A DNA stretch of 5,444 bases. It comes from Campylobacteraceae bacterium. GTDB lineage: Bacteria > Campylobacterota > Campylobacteria > Campylobacterales > Sulfurovaceae. Each line of letters opens with the position of its first letter. Within the stretch, counting starts at the first letter, position 1. The stretch lies in assembly GCA_026985495.1 (NCBI GenBank), contig JALSQJ010000014.1:1-5444 (forward strand). Reading direction: 5' to 3'. Both the position numbers and the translations under genes were made by a program. Positions 5,296 through 5,444 of this stretch are shown here, one piece after another. The notes under the pieces were generated by a model, which ran no database searches, was not told the origin of the DNA, and saw nothing but the letters and a program-made list of their open reading frames with translations.

Positions 5296-5444
5296 CTACT
5301 TTTCTTGATTTTTCAAGCGACTAAAACTTTGAGGGGTTATACCTATCATCGATGCAAGTTGATAATCTGTTAAAAATTCCTCATAAATTGGTGAAAGACT
5401 TTGCACAAAGGCGTATTTTTCTTTTGCTGTGTATCGCATGGTTT
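5296..5444 (-). CDS. Crp/Fnr-family transcriptional regulator, C-terminal fragment
   Basis: On the minus strand an open frame runs from the right edge (first full codon 5442-5440) to TAG at 5298-5296, giving 48 residues. The sequence TAKEKYAFV, then YQLASMIGITPQSFSRLK near the end, matches the C-terminal winged-helix region of Crp/Fnr-type regulators. There, an 'A-x-x-R/K-Y' helix lies before the DNA-binding domain and the recognition helix reads 'L/IAS-x-x-GIT-P-E/Q-S-x-SR-L/I-K'. The ending SRLKNQEK-stop is the normal end for the short Cytophaga-type branch of these regulators, so the C-terminus looks intact. The cyclic-nucleotide-binding-like N-terminal domain lies beyond the window. No ligand or target can be deduced. 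It converges on the acetyltransferase gene with zero intergenic bases. Confidence 0.78.
   Translation of the reverse strand, partial: TMRYTAKEKYAFVQSLSPIYEEFLTDYQLASMIGITPQSFSRLKNQEK

Noticed and set aside
5304..5317. Hairpin CTTGA-TTTT-TCAAG just after the acetyltransferase stop as a terminator
   Set aside because: The stem has only five pairs, is AT-rich, is not followed by a U-tract on either strand, and lies inside the coding end of the Crp/Fnr-type gene.

Overview
The window is AT-rich, tightly packed bacterial DNA. Intergenic gaps are very short, ATGA stop/start overlaps are frequent, and purine-rich Shine-Dalgarno sites sit 5-7 bases before most starts. Composition, codon use (many ATA, AAA, TTA and AGA codons) and gene style suggest a free-living Campylobacterota bacterium of the Sulfurimonas/Sulfurovum/Arcobacter kind. 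This is inference from style; no marker gene is present and a Bacteroidota source is not excluded.

Left block, plus strand (1-2731): the 3' end of a small membrane methyltransferase of the isoprenylcysteine methyltransferase/MddA-like type, a short-chain dehydrogenase/reductase (SDR) with all catalytic residues, a small soluble protein resembling STAS/SpoIIAA-like stress proteins, and a two-helix membrane protein whose cytoplasmic tail resembles an acyl carrier protein fold without the phosphopantetheine serine. A headless histidine-kinase ATPase domain follows, probably a pseudogene, with a 20-codon reading frame carrying its own ribosome site in front of it. The block ends with an FMN-binding split-barrel (pyridoxamine 5'-phosphate oxidase family) protein. 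All genes are co-directional and nearly contiguous, so one or two transcripts are likely.

Central and right block (2737-5295): a MocR/PdxR-type regulator (GntR-type winged helix fused to a PLP-dependent aminotransferase-like domain) is on the minus strand. It diverges from a two-gene operon encoding a second, different PNPOx-family split-barrel protein and a GNAT acetyltransferase that overlaps it by 4 bases. The 85-base divergent region holds a near-consensus sigma70 promoter (TTTACA-17-TATAAT) for the operon. Three TGTA/TACA elements at an exact 8-base period overlap its -35 box and are a candidate operator. The simplest reading is a PLP- or amine-responsive switch in which the MocR protein controls the flavin-barrel protein and the acetyltransferase.

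Right edge (5296-5444): the C-terminus of a Crp/Fnr-family regulator on the minus strand, whose stop codon directly abuts the acetyltransferase stop codon.

I see no rRNA, tRNA, CRISPR array, insertion sequence, riboswitch or convincing intrinsic terminator. The points most worth a second look are the membrane-anchored serine-less ACP-like protein, the MocR divergent region, the decapitated kinase domain, and a strong C-to-G drift along individual genes of the left block.
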